Source: Sva-07 sp963728355 (GTDB lineage: Bacteria > Actinomycetota > Acidimicrobiia > Acidimicrobiales > Ilumatobacteraceae). From it: DNA of 64,000 nt. A program made the translations under genes and the position numbers. The notes below the pieces were generated by a model that worked only from the letters and a program-made list of their open reading frames with translations, was not told where the DNA came from and ran no database searches. This document shows, piece after piece, positions 34,592 through 43,528 of the stretch. The DNA is taken from the NCBI GenBank assembly GCA_963728355.1, contig CAVSJQ010000022.1, positions 682,001-746,000 of the forward strand, given 5' to 3'. Each line of letters opens with the position of its first letter. The stretch's first letter is position 1.

Positions 34592-37002
34592 CAGATCGGG
34601 GGCGTGTGGTTGCCCTGCATCGTCTCCCACACGCGGCTCGGAGTCAGGGGCATGTCGGCGTGCCGGATCCCGTAGGGCTTGAGCGCATCGACGACAGCGT
34701 TGACGATGGCCGGCGGCGACCCGACGGTGGCCGACTCACCGACGCCCTTCGCGCCGATGGGGTGATGAGGCGAGGGCGTGACGGTGTGACCGGTCTCCCA
34801 GTCCGGAACCTCCATCGCCGTGGGGATGAGGTAGTCCATGAGCGATCCGGCGAGACAGTTGCCGGCTTCGTCGAAGGAGATCATCTCCATCAACGCCATG
34901 CCGACGCCGTCGGTGAGGCCGCCGTGCACCTGACCCTCGATGATCATGGGGTTGATCTGGGTGCCGCAGTCGTCGACGGCGATGAATCGCCGAACCTTGA
35001 CCTCGGCGGTGCCGGGATCGATGTCGACCACGCAGATGTAGGCGCCGAAGGGATACGTGAGGTTCTCGGGGTTGTAGCAGATCTGTGCTTCGAGGCCGCC
35101 TTCCACACCTTCGGGCAGGTCGCCGGCGCCGTGGGCCCTCATGGCGACGTCCTGGATGGTCACGGACTTCTCGGGGTCGCCCTTCACACGGAACGTTCCC
35201 GCTTCGTACTCGATGTCGGCGACCGACACCTCGAGCATCCCCGATGCGATGATCTGTGCCTTGTCGCGCACCTTCCTGGCAACGAGGGCTGCGGCGGCAC
35301 CGGACACTGGAGTGGAGCGCGAGCCGTAGGTGCCCAGACCGAACGGGGTGTTGTCGGTGTCGCCGTGTACGACATCGATGTCCTCCGGGGGGATGCCGAT
35401 CTCCTCGGCGATGATCTGCGCGAACGTCGTCTCGTGACCCTGTCCCTGGGTCTGGACCGACAACCGCACGACAGCCTTGCCGGTCGGATGGATGCGGAGT
35501 TCGCAGCCGTCGGCCATGCCGAGGCCGAGGATGTCCATGTCCTTGCGCGGTCCCGCGCCGACCGCCTCGGTGAAGAACGAGATCCCGATGCCCATCAGTT
35601 CGCCGCGTTCGCGCTTCTCCGCCTGTTCTCTGCGGAGCTCGTCGTACCCGGCCATGGCCATGGCCTTGCGCATCGCCGGTTCGTAATTGCCCGAGTCGTA
35701 GACCCATCCGGTCTTCGTCTCGTACGGGAACTGATCGGGTTGGATGAAGTTCTTCAGACGCAGTTCAGCGGGGTCCATGTCGAGTTCGTGGGCGAGCACG
35801 TCGACCATCCGCTCGACGAGGTAGACGGCCTCGGTGATCCGGAACGAACAGGCATAGGCGACACCGCCCGGCGCCTTGTTCGTGAAGACGGCCGTCATGT
35901 GGGCGTATGCCGCTTCGAGGTCGTAGCTGCCGGTGAACACACCGAAGAAACCTGCGGGGTACTTCGTGGGGGAAGCCACACCGTTGAAGGCCCCGTGATC
36001 GGCGAGCACGTGGGTACGGATGGCGCGGATCTTGCCGTCCTTCGACGCAGCGATCTCGCCGCGCATGATGTAGTCACGAGCGAAGCCGGTGCTCACGAGG
36101 TTTTCGGTGCGGTCCTCCATCCACTTCACCGGCTTGCCGATGACGAGCGAAGCCACGATGGCGCAGACGTATCCAGGGTAGATCGGCACCTTGCCGCCGA
36201 AGCCGCCTCCGATGTCGGGAGCGATGATGCGGATCTTGTGCTCGGGCAGTCCGGAGACGAGTGCGTACACCGTGCGGTGGGCGTGTGGCGCCTGGGTGGT
36301 GCTCCACAGCGTGAGCTTTCCGGACACCCGCTCGTAGTCGGCAACACAGCCACAGGTCTCCATGGGGGCAGGGTGCACGCGCGGGTACACGATGTCCTCG
36401 CTCACGACCACTTCGGCGTCGGCGAACACCGCCTCGGTGGCGTCCTTGTCGCCGGTCTCCCAGTCGAAGCAGTGATTGTTCGTCTTGCCGGCGAGGTCGT
36501 CGCGGATGATCGGGGCGTCGGGTTCGAGCGCCTTGCGGACGTCGATCACCGCATCGAGATCGTCGTACTCGACGTCGATCAGCTCGAGTGCGTCACGTGC
36601 CGAGTACCGATCCTCGGCGACGACGAACGCCACCTCCTGGTGCTGGAAGCGCACCTTGTCCGTGGCCAGCACGGCCTGGACGTCGTTCGAGAGGGTGGGC
36701 ATCCAGGCCAGGTTCTTCTCGGCGAGGTCTGCCCCGGTGATGACGGCGACCACCTTGGGATGAGCTTCCGCGGCGGACTTGTCGATGCTGACGATCCGTG
36801 CGTGCGCCAGGGGTGATCGCAGGATGGCGAGGTGCAGCATGCCGGGCAACTGGACGTCGTCGCAGTACTGGCCCATGCCCCGCACGAAGCGAGGATCCTC
36901 CTTGCGGAGCATGCGCCCGAATCCAACGGGCTTGTGGTCGTTCAGGTTGTTGTCGGGCGTCGGCACGGCGTTGGTGTCGACGGTGTCGTCGGTGACGGTC
37001 AT
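34591..37002 (-). CDS. coxL: Form I aerobic CO dehydrogenase large subunit
   Basis: The 803-residue molybdopterin subunit carries AYACSFR, the AYxCSFR form I signature, with the active-site Cys at residue 385. In the known enzyme this Cys bridges to copper. Further motifs are GGGFGGK, TQGQGHETTFAQI and the late GVGESATVGSPPA with the base Glu. The enzyme oxidises CO with water to CO2 and passes electrons through CoxS and CoxM to the respiratory chain. The start was set at the ATG that overlaps the coxS stop (ATGA); a longer frame is not supported. Length matches the family (about 800). Confidence 0.96.
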   Translation of the reverse strand: MTVTDDTVDTNAVPTPDNNLNDHKPVGFGRMLRKEDPRFVRGMGQYCDDVQLPGMLHLAILRSPLAHARIVSIDKSAAEAHPKVVAVITGADLAEKNLAWMPTLSNDVQAVLATDKVRFQHQEVAFVVAEDRYSARDALELIDVEYDDLDAVIDVRKALEPDAPIIRDDLAGKTNNHCFDWETGDKDATEAVFADAEVVVSEDIVYPRVHPAPMETCGCVADYERVSGKLTLWSTTQAPHAHRTVYALVSGLPEHKIRIIAPDIGGGFGGKVPIYPGYVCAIVASLVIGKPVKWMEDRTENLVSTGFARDYIMRGEIAASKDGKIRAIRTHVLADHGAFNGVASPTKYPAGFFGVFTGSYDLEAAYAHMTAVFTNKAPGGVAYACSFRITEAVYLVERMVDVLAHELDMDPAELRLKNFIQPDQFPYETKTGWVYDSGNYEPAMRKAMAMAGYDELRREQAEKRERGELMGIGISFFTEAVGAGPRKDMDILGLGMADGCELRIHPTGKAVVRLSVQTQGQGHETTFAQIIAEEIGIPPEDIDVVHGDTDNTPFGLGTYGSRSTPVSGAAAALVARKVRDKAQIIASGMLEVSVADIEYEAGTFRVKGDPEKSVTIQDVAMRAHGAGDLPEGVEGGLEAQICYNPENLTYPFGAYICVVDIDPGTAEVKVRRFIAVDDCGTQINPMIIEGQVHGGLTDGVGMALMEMISFDEAGNCLAGSLMDYLIPTAMEVPDWETGHTVTPSPHHPIGAKGVGESATVGSPPAIVNAVVDALKPYGIRHADMPLTPSRVWETMQGNHTPPI

Positions 37003-37499
37003 GAGGCGCTCCCGGTGGCGTTGAGTGAGACTGCGTGTTCGCGTTCCTTGGCGGCCGCCCACTGGATCGAACGGATGATGGTCGAGTACCCGGTGCACCG
37101 GCAGATCTGGCCGCTGATCGCTTCGCGGATGTCGTGATCGGTGGGATCCGGGTTGCGGTCGATGAGCGCTCGGGCGGTCATCATCATCCCCGGCGTGCAG
37201 AACCCGCACTGCAGACCGTGGCACTGGATGAAGCCCTCCTGGACCGGGTCGAGCTGGCCCTCGACCTCGAGGCCCTCGACGGTTCGCACGTCGTGGCCAC
37301 CCGCCATCGCGGCGAGCGTGGTGCAGCTCTTGACAGGTTCACCGTCGACCCACACGACGCAGGTGCCGCAGTTGCTGGTGTCACATCCCCAGTGGGTGCC
37401 GGTCATGCCCAGGTGGTCGCGCAGGTAGTGCACGAGCAGTGTGCGCGGCTCGATGTCGCTCGTGACCGCTTCACCGTTGATGTTCATCGTGACGTCCAT
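36999..37499 (-). CDS. coxS: CO dehydrogenase small [2Fe-2S] subunit
   Basis: The 166-residue iron-sulfur subunit binds two [2Fe-2S] clusters. The plant-type N-terminal site is GCDTSNCGTC plus a Cys in KSCT; the C-terminal site is QCGFCTPGMMM plus ICRCTGY. It links the Mo site of CoxL to the FAD of CoxM. Order coxM-coxS-coxL is that of form I operons. Confidence 0.96.
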   Translation of the reverse strand: MDVTMNINGEAVTSDIEPRTLLVHYLRDHLGMTGTHWGCDTSNCGTCVVWVDGEPVKSCTTLAAMAGGHDVRTVEGLEVEGQLDPVQEGFIQCHGLQCGFCTPGMMMTARALIDRNPDPTDHDIREAISGQICRCTGYSTIIRSIQWAAAKEREHAVSLNATGSAS

Positions 37500-37522
37500 G
37501 TCATGGTCCCTTTCGTGCCTGC

Positions 37523-38398
37523 TCAGGCGTTTCCTGTGGCGCGTTCGACGGCCTTGCGAAGCGAACGGATCGTGAGTTCCTTCGCGAGGTGGGTCTTGTA
37601 GGCGACGGTTCCCCGCGTGTCCTCGGCGGGTGAACAGTTGTCAGCGGCGATCTGCCCGACGAGCGCATACAGCTCCTCCGACGGTGACTGGCCGCGCAGC
37701 GCAGCCGAGATCGGCTCGATGTTCGTGAGATTCGGACCAACGGCGCACAAACCGACGCGGCCGTCGGCGATGACATCACCGTTCATCGTGACAGCCGCTC
37801 CTGCGGATGCGACGGCCCAGTCGCCGGCGCGACGTTCCACCTTGTGATAGGCGCTCGAGGAGTTGGGCCTGATCGGGACCCGAACCTCGGTGAGCATCTC
37901 GCCGTCACCGACCGCTGTCTCGTACGGCCCACGATGGAAGTCGTGCATCGACACGACCCGTTCGCCCGACCCGTTGCGGATCACGCACTGCGCCTCGACG
38001 GCGTCGCAGACGGCGGACAGATCCTCCGACGGGTCTGCCTGGCAGAGCGAACCACCCAGCGTGCCGCGATTGCGGACCACCGGGTCGGCGATCACCCGTT
38101 CGGCATCCCGGAAGATCGGCAGGACACGTGCGAGTTCGTCGCTCTCGAGCAGCTCGCGATGGCGGGTGAGCGCGCCGATGCGAACCTCGTTGCCCGAGAC
38201 TCGAATGTACGACAGCTCGGTACTGAGGTCGTTGATGTCGATCAAGTACTCCGGGTTGGCGAGCCGGAGCTTCATCATGGGCAGAAGACTGTGACCCCCT
38301 GCGACGATGCGTGCTTCACTGCCGAGCCGTTCCATCAGCGCGATCGCGTGGTCGACGCTCGTTGCTCGTTCGTATTCGAACGGCGCTGGTACCTGCAT
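37523..38398 (-). CDS. coxM: CO dehydrogenase medium FAD subunit
   Basis: The 291-residue flavoprotein has the FAD-binding motifs AGGHSLLPMMKLRLA and TLGGSLCQADPSEDL of the CO/xanthine dehydrogenase family. It accepts electrons from CoxS and hands them to quinone. An AGAAGGGGGC ribosome site directly before the ATG decides the start. It is the first gene of the operon, and the intergenic region to the divergent LysR gene holds its promoter. Confidence 0.95.
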   Translation of the reverse strand: MQVPAPFEYERATSVDHAIALMERLGSEARIVAGGHSLLPMMKLRLANPEYLIDINDLSTELSYIRVSGNEVRIGALTRHRELLESDELARVLPIFRDAERVIADPVVRNRGTLGGSLCQADPSEDLSAVCDAVEAQCVIRNGSGERVVSMHDFHRGPYETAVGDGEMLTEVRVPIRPNSSSAYHKVERRAGDWAVASAGAAVTMNGDVIADGRVGLCAVGPNLTNIEPISAALRGQSPSEELYALVGQIAADNCSPAEDTRGTVAYKTHLAKELTIRSLRKAVERATGNA

Positions 38399-38492
38399 GG
38401 TGCCCCCTTCTGCTTGTCCCCTGCGTTCACTGTGGACCCGTTGCTCACCCCGAGTCAACGCGGACTTCAGCAAATGGTTAACTTGCGTCGAT
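38399..38492. promoter_or_regulatory. Divergent promoter region between coxM and the LysR regulator
   Basis: This 94-base gap is the only plausible place for cox operon control. On the minus strand a TTGACT (38453-38458) is a possible -35 element, with no convincing -10. A short AT-rich tract with AAATGGTTAACTT (38472-38484) lies next to the regulator start and contains GTTAAC. LysR proteins usually bind such divergent regions. The sites are not proven. Confidence 0.4.
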
Positions 38493-39443
38493 GTGACGCC
38501 GACGCAGCTCCGAACGTTTGCCGCCATTGCCCGTCACGGAAGTTCGAGAGCGGCTGCGCTCGAGCTCGGCGTCACCGAAGCTGCCGTATCCGGCCACGTC
38601 GCCGCTCTGCGCAAGGAGCTCGGCGATGAGTTGTTCCGCCGCTCCGGGGTCGGTCTCGGCTTCACCCCCGGTGGGTTGCGTCTCGCCGCACGTGCGGTGG
38701 AGCTGCTCGGGTTGCAGGACCAGACTCGCCATGAGGTCCGGGCGGCCGCCGACGGGCAGCGGATCCTCCGGATCGCTGTTTCATCGCTGTTCGGCGAGTA
38801 TGCCGCGCCAGGACTCATCGAGTTGTTCTCCACCCGGGCCGACGACCTCGAGGTGGAGATGAGCGTCTGTGCACCGAGCGATTTCGAGCGGTTGTTGGTG
38901 GCCCGAGCCATCGACGTCGCGATCGGTCCAGCGATGCACCCACCGCGTGAAGGCATCGCAACGAAGGAGTTCCTCCGCTACCAGATCGTGGCGGTCGTTG
39001 GTGTGAAGCACGTACTCGCCACCACCAACTCCAGAGATCTGGCGTCCCACACGTGGCTGCTCGGGCCGTCAGCAGTCGATCCGTCGAGCAGCGCGGCGCG
39101 GATGCTGCAGCGTCTCGGTGTCGCCGAGCAGCAACAGCGGATCTTCCAGAACCATGCTGCCGCGCTCGCCGAGGCGCGAGCCGGCCACGGCATTGCGCTG
39201 TGTCCGATGCACATGTTGGCAGCAGAACTCGGCGACGGCCGGTTGGTGCGGGTCCAGGCGCCCGGGACCATGATCGATGGCGTGTACGTGACCTACACGC
39301 TGCGCCGAGAGGTACCGAACCCGGTGGCGAGCGAACTCGTGCGCTTCATCTCCACGCCGCGGGCCATCCAGGCGATGCTCACGGGGAGCGGCGCGAACGT
39401 CAGCCGCTTTCGTCCCCGAGTCCACGTCACGCTGTGGAGTTGA
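38493..39443 (+). CDS. LysR-family transcriptional regulator, divergent from the cox operon
   Basis: The 316-residue protein has the N-terminal winged helix-turn-helix (TPTQLRTFAAIARHGSSRAA, VTEAAVSGHVAALRKELGDELF) and a substrate-binding domain with two alpha/beta lobes. It starts at GTG; no in-frame ATG lies close by. Divergent LysR genes next to form I cox operons are common, and this one probably controls coxM-coxE in response to CO or carbon supply. Confidence 0.88.
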   Translation: MTPTQLRTFAAIARHGSSRAAALELGVTEAAVSGHVAALRKELGDELFRRSGVGLGFTPGGLRLAARAVELLGLQDQTRHEVRAAADGQRILRIAVSSLFGEYAAPGLIELFSTRADDLEVEMSVCAPSDFERLLVARAIDVAIGPAMHPPREGIATKEFLRYQIVAVVGVKHVLATTNSRDLASHTWLLGPSAVDPSSSAARMLQRLGVAEQQQRIFQNHAAALAEARAGHGIALCPMHMLAAELGDGRLVRVQAPGTMIDGVYVTYTLRREVPNPVASELVRFISTPRAIQAMLTGSGANVSRFRPRVHVTLWS

Positions 39444-39452
39444 CGCGGTTGG

Positions 39453-40202
39453 GTGCCGGACCGGCAGGCGGGCGATGCTCCGACTGATCTGTGGGCGGTC
39501 AGTCCATGGATCGAGCTCCGATTCAACGATCTCGACACCTTCGCGAATCTCGAGGCGCAGACCCACCGCCGATTCGTCAAGTCGCACACGCCAGCGGACG
39601 CGATTCCGTTCGACGACCAGTGTCGGTACATCACCGTCAATCGCGATCTTCGCGATGTGCTGATGTCATGGGCGAACCACCGCACGGCGATGCATCGATT
39701 CGCCATCGAAGCCCTCGACGAGATGTCGGCCGCCGACGGCGTGACCCCGCTCGATCCCGATTGGGACGGGGATCTCGATCAACTCTTCGACGAGGTCATG
39801 ACCGAGTTCGCTCCACTCGAACATGTCCCGACCTGGTGGAATCTCCGTGACGAGCCGAACGTTCTGCACGTCCACTTCGACGACCTCCGAGTTGACCTCG
39901 CCGGCGAGGTGCGGCGAATCGCGGATTTCCTCAGGATCGTCGTGCCCGAGGAGTCGTGGCCTCACGTGGTCGAGCGGTGTTCGCTCGAAGCGATGCGCGA
40001 GGCGGGCAGGGCGATCGAGATGATCGGGATGGGCTTCGAAGGCGGCACCGACGCGTTCTTCCATCAGGGAACGAGTCGGCGATGGGACGGTGCGCTGTCC
40101 GGCTCCCTGGCGGCCCGGATCGACGAAGCCCTGGCAACGCTCCCCACCGACGTGACCGCGTGGCTCCAGCACGGCTCGACCGCCCTACGCGAGCGAGCCT
40201 GA
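39453..40202 (+). CDS. Sulfotransferase domain protein, N-terminally truncated
   Basis: The 249-residue product aligns with the later part of aryl/steroid-type sulfotransferases: SPWIELRFN, RRFVKSHTPAD, YITVNRDLRDVLMSWANH (3'-phosphate site) and a C-terminal RRWDGALSG like the RKGxxGDW region. The N-terminal 5'-phosphosulfate loop (KSGTTW type) that should lie about 40-60 residues earlier is absent, and the LysR stop is only nine bases upstream. The gene is therefore probably a 5'-truncated remnant and inactive. Confidence 0.7.
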   Translation: MPDRQAGDAPTDLWAVSPWIELRFNDLDTFANLEAQTHRRFVKSHTPADAIPFDDQCRYITVNRDLRDVLMSWANHRTAMHRFAIEALDEMSAADGVTPLDPDWDGDLDQLFDEVMTEFAPLEHVPTWWNLRDEPNVLHVHFDDLRVDLAGEVRRIADFLRIVVPEESWPHVVERCSLEAMREAGRAIEMIGMGFEGGTDAFFHQGTSRRWDGALSGSLAARIDEALATLPTDVTAWLQHGSTALRERA

Positions 40203-40480
40203 AGCCCGATGGCGACGCAGCGCCCCGGTCATCAGGCGCGGTGACCTGGCGTAGCGCCCTGACGTGATTCGCTACGTCGAACCGTCAGCGCGCGACGGTC
40301 GGTTCGGGTCGGCCGTCAACTCGGCAAAGCAAGGGCGGGCTGTAGCGAGATCGTCGGGGACGAGCACCTCGAAGGCGATTGATCTGCTCGTCCTCCAGCA
40401 CCGAAATCCCGATCACGGCTGCGCCGATGATCCCGTCCGCGCCCATCATCTCTGCGACACCCCCTCGTCATGATGGGGGA
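40203..40480. other. Intergenic region with a possible frameshifted small gene
   Basis: On the minus strand a start at 40449 gives MMGADGIIGAAVIGISVLED and continues as coding-like sequence only if one frame shift is allowed near 40377 (then EVLVPDDLATARPCFAEL...). The uninterrupted reading is 54 residues and loses coding character. I see no other gene here. Confidence 0.25.
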
Positions 40481-41719
40481 ATGAGTTCGACGGCGACATC
40501 GACGCAGTGGGGCGCAGCGCTCGACCTTGCCGACGATGCCACCGTCGCGGTGCGACGCTCGCGCGCCGTCCAACTCGACGCCGTCCACGGCGTGGTCGAG
40601 TCGGGCCGCTGGCACCTCCACGGCTTCCGCTCGCCGCATGCATGGCTGACCACGACCACGGGCGAGGCGCCCGGCGCCGTGCGCACCACGTTGCATCTGG
40701 CCGACCGCATCCAACGCATGCCGATCGTCAAGGAGCGCTTCGCCGACGGCCTCCTCGCCGAATCCGCCCTGCGCCTGCTCGCCGACGCCTGGCACGACGA
40801 CATCGCCGATGCGTTCGCACGAGACGAGGAACTCCTGGCGGGCTGGGCGATGACCCTGGCCCACCGCGACTTCAAGATGGTGCTGCAGACCTGGCGACTT
40901 CATGCCGACCCCGACGGCGCCGAGCGAACCGCACAGGAACAGTTCCAGTCGCGGTCGCTGCACTTGTCCGAGCTCCTCGACAGCATGGGCCGACTCGACG
41001 GACTGCTCGATCCCGAAGGCTTTCGAATCGTCCAGGAAGCCATCCGCGCACTCGCGCAACGGGCTGACGGCGACGAGCGCACCGCCGCTCAACGGCGCGC
41101 CGACGCACTCGTCGCGATGGCCAAACAGGCACTCGCCGAGTTCGAACCGACACTCGGCGCCAAGCGCAGCCGACCCAAGGTCGTCGCCACCGCCGCCTAC
41201 GACGACCTCGTCGCCGCCACGAAGGGCGGCATCCTCGACACCAACTCCGGGCGCACCACCCTCACCGCGCAGGCCGTGCGCCGCATCGCCTGCGATGCCG
41301 GCATCCACCGGCTCATCACCGGCCCCGAGAGCACGATCCTCGACTACGGACGGCAAACCCGCACCGTGTCCGATACGCAGTTCGATGCGCTCGCACTACG
41401 CGACCACGGCTGCCGGATCCTCGGCTGCCCCATCCCTCCGGGCGGCTGCGACGCCCACCACAGCATCCACTGGGCCGACGACGGCAACACCGACCTCGAC
41501 GATCTCGTGCTCGCCTGCTGGTACCACCACCACTGGCTCCACGAACAGCACTGGAGTATCCAGCCCCTCGGGGCCGGCCACTTCATCCTCGTCGACCCGG
41601 ATGGCACCACCCATCCGCTCAAGCCGCCCCTGATCGGCCTCGCCCTCCCACCGGCACTGCCGTTCGAGCCGCCTCACCAGCAGGCCACGTCAGCCGGAGC
41701 GCCGACGGTTGGTCAATGA
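40481..41719 (+). CDS. DUF222 / HNH endonuclease domain protein
   Basis: The 412-residue product has the helical DUF222 region (residues 1-270) and a C-terminal HNH nuclease (CRILGCPIPPGGCDAHHSIH, LVLACWYHHHWLHE). It belongs to the REP13E12-like family that is abundant and often multi-copy in Actinobacteria, and is linked to selfish or phage-related DNA. GGGGGA precedes the ATG. Confidence 0.88.
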   Translation: MSSTATSTQWGAALDLADDATVAVRRSRAVQLDAVHGVVESGRWHLHGFRSPHAWLTTTTGEAPGAVRTTLHLADRIQRMPIVKERFADGLLAESALRLLADAWHDDIADAFARDEELLAGWAMTLAHRDFKMVLQTWRLHADPDGAERTAQEQFQSRSLHLSELLDSMGRLDGLLDPEGFRIVQEAIRALAQRADGDERTAAQRRADALVAMAKQALAEFEPTLGAKRSRPKVVATAAYDDLVAATKGGILDTNSGRTTLTAQAVRRIACDAGIHRLITGPESTILDYGRQTRTVSDTQFDALALRDHGCRILGCPIPPGGCDAHHSIHWADDGNTDLDDLVLACWYHHHWLHEQHWSIQPLGAGHFILVDPDGTTHPLKPPLIGLALPPALPFEPPHQQATSAGAPTVGQ

Positions 41720-41774
41720 CGTCGATCGACGAGATCCCGGACACGCAGCGCGCGCCGATTCGCAGCTCCCCGTC

Positions 41775-42554
41775 TCAACGTCGTTCGGTCGGCACGATCG
41801 AGTTGCTGTGCAGGTCGAACCGCGTGTTGCCGTCGAGGATGCAGCGCTGCAGATGTGCACCCGCTGGCACCTCGCCGCCGGCCAGCACGAGGCACTGCTC
41901 CGCCGTCCCGTCGACGGTCGCACCCGGCTCGACAACGGTGCTGCCTCCGCTCTCGACGAGATTCGCCGCCAACAGGTTGGCCGGCGTCCCCGCGTCGATC
42001 GCCAGACCGGTGAACGGGACGAGGAGCACCTCACCGTCCGCCAATTGCCCCTTCCACACGTCCCGATACAGATCCTCGGTATCGGATCCGATCCGGGCAA
42101 GGGTGTCCCGGTCCATCGTCGAGAGTCCGACGAACCGCCACAGGCTGTCGAAATCAGGCGCCGCACGGTCGAGCGTGACGAGAAGGCGCGTCGGCGCCTC
42201 GTCACGCCTGCCGATGAAGTCGGCGACGTCACCGAACATGACCGAATCCGCGTTGAGCACCACGACGTCGCGGCCGCCGATCCACTCGCGCATGTTGTAC
42301 AGCCCACCCGCCGTGCCAAGTGGCTCGGACCCCTCCTCGAACACCCGGACCCCGGGCGGCACGTGCGCGGCGAACCAGTCGGTGTGCCCGCTGACGTTCA
42401 ACGCGATGTCGTCGACGAAGGGACGCAGCACGTCGACCGCCCGATCGAGCAGGTTCCGTGACCCGATCGGAAACGACGCCTTCGGACGGCTGTCCGAGAA
42501 GGGCGCCAACCGGGTTCCCCGCCCGGCCGAGAGGACCACGCCGCACACGCCCAT
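41775..42554 (-). CDS. Sugar-phosphate nucleotidyltransferase
   Basis: The 259-residue product has the NTP-transferase signature VVLSAGRGTRLAPFSDSRPK, then GTAGGLYNMREWIG and VVLNADSVMFGD. At its C-terminus there are a few left-handed beta-helix-like turns (VVEPGATVDGTAEQCLVLAGG). These features fit mannose-1-phosphate or glucose-1-phosphate nucleotidyltransferases. The ATG at 42554 starts directly before the signature, as expected; a GTG at 42581 would add nine residues. Confidence 0.83.
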   Translation of the reverse strand: MGVCGVVLSAGRGTRLAPFSDSRPKASFPIGSRNLLDRAVDVLRPFVDDIALNVSGHTDWFAAHVPPGVRVFEEGSEPLGTAGGLYNMREWIGGRDVVVLNADSVMFGDVADFIGRRDEAPTRLLVTLDRAAPDFDSLWRFVGLSTMDRDTLARIGSDTEDLYRDVWKGQLADGEVLLVPFTGLAIDAGTPANLLAANLVESGGSTVVEPGATVDGTAEQCLVLAGGEVPAGAHLQRCILDGNTRFDLHSNSIVPTERR

Positions 42555-42608
42555 GCCGGTGACCCTAGCGAGCAGTCCCAACCGCCGATCGGTACCGATC
42601 CTGACGCC

Positions 42609-43322
42609 TCAGTCCCAGGGGAAGAACCACAGCGCCGGAAGGCCCGCGGCGAGGGCGTAGCCGGCCAGCACGGCGACGTCGGCCGCGTTCGAACCCAGGG
42701 CCGTCTCCGGTGTCGTGAAGCGCACCACGGACGGCAACCTCAGCCCGTCGATCAATCCCTGCGGCGTGTCGAGCGCGATGACCTTGCCGTCGTCGACGAC
42801 GGCAACCCGATCGCAGAGGTGCTCCGCTTCGTCCATGAAGTGTGTCACGAGCACGACCGTCGTGCCGTCCTCCCGGATCTCCCGGATCAGGTCCCAGGTC
42901 GCGCGTCGCGCCTGCGGATCCAACCCCTGGGTGAGCTCGTCGAGAAAGACCAACTCGGGAGCGTTGACGAACGCCAGCGCGATGAAGAGCCGCTGGCGCT
43001 GACCGCCCGACAGGCTGTCGAAGGACTGATCCCGCTGCCCCTCCAGTCGCCATCGAGCGAGGAGCTCATCGCAATCGACCGGGCTGCGGGCAAACGCGGC
43101 GAAGAGTTCGATCGACTCGGCGACCTTCAGTCGACCGGGCAGCGCAGAATCCTGCAGCTGTGAGCCGATCCGCTGGCGAAGCTCGGCCCCCTCGGTCGTC
43201 GGGTCGAGTCCCAGCACACGAATCGTCCCGCCGTCGCTGCTGCGCAGGCCCTGCATGCACTCCCCCGTCGTCGTCTTGCCGGCCCCGTTCGGCCCGAGAA
43301 TGCCGAAGATCTCGCCTCGCAC
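42609..43322 (-). CDS. Chimeric ABC transporter ATPase with permease tail, probably inactive
   Basis: The 237-residue open frame has Walker A GPNGAGKTTT, the signature LSGGQRQRLF, Walker B LVFLDELTQG and the H-loop VTHFMDEAE. Its start (GTG, MRGEIFGILG) lies only ten residues before Walker A, so the first beta-sheet part of the domain (about 25 residues) is missing. After residue about 205 the ATPase sequence stops. The last 30 residues (ADVAVLAGYALAAG...WFFPWD) look like the last helix and FxW end of an ABC-2 permease. An internal deletion has joined the two genes. Confidence 0.7.
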   Translation of the reverse strand: MRGEIFGILGPNGAGKTTTGECMQGLRSSDGGTIRVLGLDPTTEGAELRQRIGSQLQDSALPGRLKVAESIELFAAFARSPVDCDELLARWRLEGQRDQSFDSLSGGQRQRLFIALAFVNAPELVFLDELTQGLDPQARRATWDLIREIREDGTTVVLVTHFMDEAEHLCDRVAVVDDGKVIALDTPQGLIDGLRLPSVVRFTTPETALGSNAADVAVLAGYALAAGLPALWFFPWD

Positions 43323-43528
43323 CGGCGAGCTTCGCTGAGCGAAGCAACGACGTAGTTCTAGTACACCGACATCGCCTCACGTCACGGCGGCAGATCACAC
43401 GGTCTCAGCGAGCGCGCACGTGCTCACGACGTGGACCGCTGGGTGAGAGTTCGAGCACTTCCGCCCATTCTGCTCGTCGTGCACTCGCTGCCCGGTGGCG
43501 GCGGGTTCGTCCGTTCATCGAACTCGCT

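Noticed and set aside
34315..36816. 833-codon plus-strand open frame over coxL
   Set aside because: Purely antisense to coxL and XdhC, composition (His/Asp/Val/Gly rich) is that of a shadow frame, no start signal.
40264..40473. 69-codon plus-strand frame before the DUF222 gene
   Set aside because: Composition is not coding-like and a minus-strand remnant explains the region better.
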